Shown here in pieces: positions 63,142 through 64,000 of a DNA stretch of 64,000 bases. The position numbers and the translations under genes were made by a program. The notes beneath the pieces were generated by a model, which saw only the letters and a program-made list of their open reading frames with translations, had not been told where the DNA came from and did no database searches. The stretch spans positions 71,553 through 135,552 of the forward strand of contig DAOPQC010000010.1 in the NCBI GenBank assembly GCA_035358815.1, read 5' to 3'. Position 1 is the first letter of the stretch; the number at the start of each line of letters is the position of its first letter. The DNA is from Thermoanaerobaculales bacterium. GTDB taxonomy: Bacteria; Acidobacteriota; Thermoanaerobaculia; Thermoanaerobaculales; Sulfomarinibacteraceae.

Positions 63142-64000
63142 GTGAGGAGTTTCCTGACATGCCAGTGGCTCGTCCCGGCGATCGCCCGTGAGGGCCGACT
63201 CGCGTGCCGCGTCGCCACCGGGCTGCTGCTGTTCGCGCTTGCCACCTACCCGCTTGCTGCCGGAGCCCAGCAGACCGGAAATTACTGCATTCAGGACTTC
63301 GTGGCGGGAGCCAACTGCGTTGCCAATGACGTCCGCATCGAGGCGCTCACGGTCGTGACCGTCCTCGAGTCGTGCACCGAGGGCACCTACGGCGAGGCCG
63401 AGATCATTTTCGAGGCACTCGTCTCGGCCGAGGGCTCTCCCAACCGATACGACGTCGGCCTCTTCATCGCGCTCGACGGCGGCAGCGCGCTCAGTGGCGA
63501 CGACTGCTTCCACGACTACCTGCCCCCGCCGCTCGATCCCTTTCCGCCCTACGGTGACCACAACGGTGACGGCATCTTCGACCTGAACGGACCGCCGTGG
63601 TGGGACGGCGACGAGGACGACTGCGGCGACCTCGGGGCCAACACCCAGGTGTTCAAGACCCTTGTCGCCCTCCGCGTACAGTGCATCGACCGCACTGGCG
63701 ACGGCATCGTCGACGTCAGCGTGGCGGCGAGCTGGGACAGCAACGCCGTCACGGTTTGCTCCGACATCGGCGGGGCAATTCCCGGCACCGGGTCCAAGTG
63801 CAGCGTCTCCGACGTCAGCACCGGCCTCCCGGTGCCGCCGCCGCCCACCGCAACACCGACGCCCACCAACACCCCGGTGCCGCCGACGCCAACCTTCACC
63901 TACACCCCGACGCCGACGTTCACCAACACCCCGATCCCGCCAACCCCAACCTTCACCTACACCCCGACGCCGACGTTCACCAACACCCCGATCCCGCCAA
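63142..64000 (+). CDS. Exported protein with Thr/Pro-rich repeat tail, partial
   Basis: About 286 residues are visible; the 3' end is outside the window. A signal peptide (VATGLLLFALATYPLAAGAQQ) precedes a ~200-residue region containing about eleven cysteines and acidic Asp-rich stretches (DHNGDGIFDLNG, DRTGDGIVDVS) that may bind calcium. A 19-residue repeat, TFTYTPTPTFTNTPIPPTP, begins at 63892 with a second copy at 63949. GGGGGAGGG lies upstream of the GTG. The linker-like tail suggests a surface or secreted protein. Confidence 0.85.
   Translation, partial: MRSFLTCQWLVPAIAREGRLACRVATGLLLFALATYPLAAGAQQTGNYCIQDFVAGANCVANDVRIEALTVVTVLESCTEGTYGEAEIIFEALVSAEGSPNRYDVGLFIALDGGSALSGDDCFHDYLPPPLDPFPPYGDHNGDGIFDLNGPPWWDGDEDDCGDLGANTQVFKTLVALRVQCIDRTGDGIVDVSVAASWDSNAVTVCSDIGGAIPGTGSKCSVSDVSTGLPVPPPPTATPTPTNTPVPPTPTFTYTPTPTFTNTPIPPTPTFTYTPTPTFTNTPIPP
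63892..64000 (+). repeat. 57-bp in-frame tandem repeat
   Basis: The 57-base unit at 63892-63948 is repeated from 63949 to the window end without any difference seen over the visible 52 bases. Each unit codes for 19 Thr/Pro-rich residues. Confidence 0.85.

Overview
The window is about 64 kb of GC-rich bacterial chromosome, densely coding in both directions. It carries a dissimilatory sulfate-activation/APS-reduction cluster (aprBA, qmoABC, sat), a TonB-dependent receptor with an N-terminal carboxypeptidase-like domain, a Ser/Thr kinase with TPR repeats and a TamB-like protein. This mix fits a sulfate-reducing Acidobacteriota lineage (Thermoanaerobaculia-like), but it is an inference from gene content; no rRNA or tRNA gene is visible to settle it.

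Layout. 1-12.6 kb: a giant TamB-like protein running into POTRA repeats (minus strand, cut by the window edge), a GGDEF/EAL signalling protein, pyruvate dehydrogenase E1 and E2 (aceE, aceF) and a TolB-like lipoprotein. 12.8-28.8 kb: an exported Cys-rich repeat protein, an XPD/DinG-type helicase with an N-terminal nuclease-like domain, an Lhr helicase interrupted by a frameshift in a C run, an aminopeptidase P, a thioredoxin-domain YyaL-like protein, a dicarboxylate symporter and adenylate kinase. The gaps here hold GGGAAC-type hexamer repeats. 29.1-38.6 kb: aprB-aprA-zinc ribbon-YkgJ-like-qmoA-qmoB-qmoC-sat, one tightly packed operon. Sat makes APS, AprBA reduces it to sulfite, and QmoABC passes electrons from the quinone pool. 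The sulfite reductase (dsr) genes are not in the window. 38.9-41.5 kb: an RRM RNA-binding protein with a structured leader, a class V aminotransferase and a DUF2270 membrane protein. 41.5-47.5 kb: the complete NiFe-hydrogenase maturation set hypA-B-F-C-D-E, without hydrogenase structural genes.

47.7-57.6 kb looks more accessory: an exported alpha/beta hydrolase, a LytS/LytTR two-component pair, a TonB-dependent receptor, a thioredoxin-fold lipoprotein, REP-like repeats and a Phd/YoeB-type toxin-antitoxin pair. 57.7-64 kb: a Bcp peroxiredoxin, an exported cyclophilin, a Ser/Thr kinase-TPR protein, two tiny genes (one ribbon-helix-helix-like) and the start of an exported protein with a Thr/Pro-rich repeat tail.

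Two themes cut across the window. Several genes without a Shine-Dalgarno site have a TANNNT box 5-8 bases before the start codon, which suggests leaderless transcripts. Several intergenic repeat families also differ between the left and right halves. Coordinates of starts were chosen from visible ribosome-binding sites where possible.
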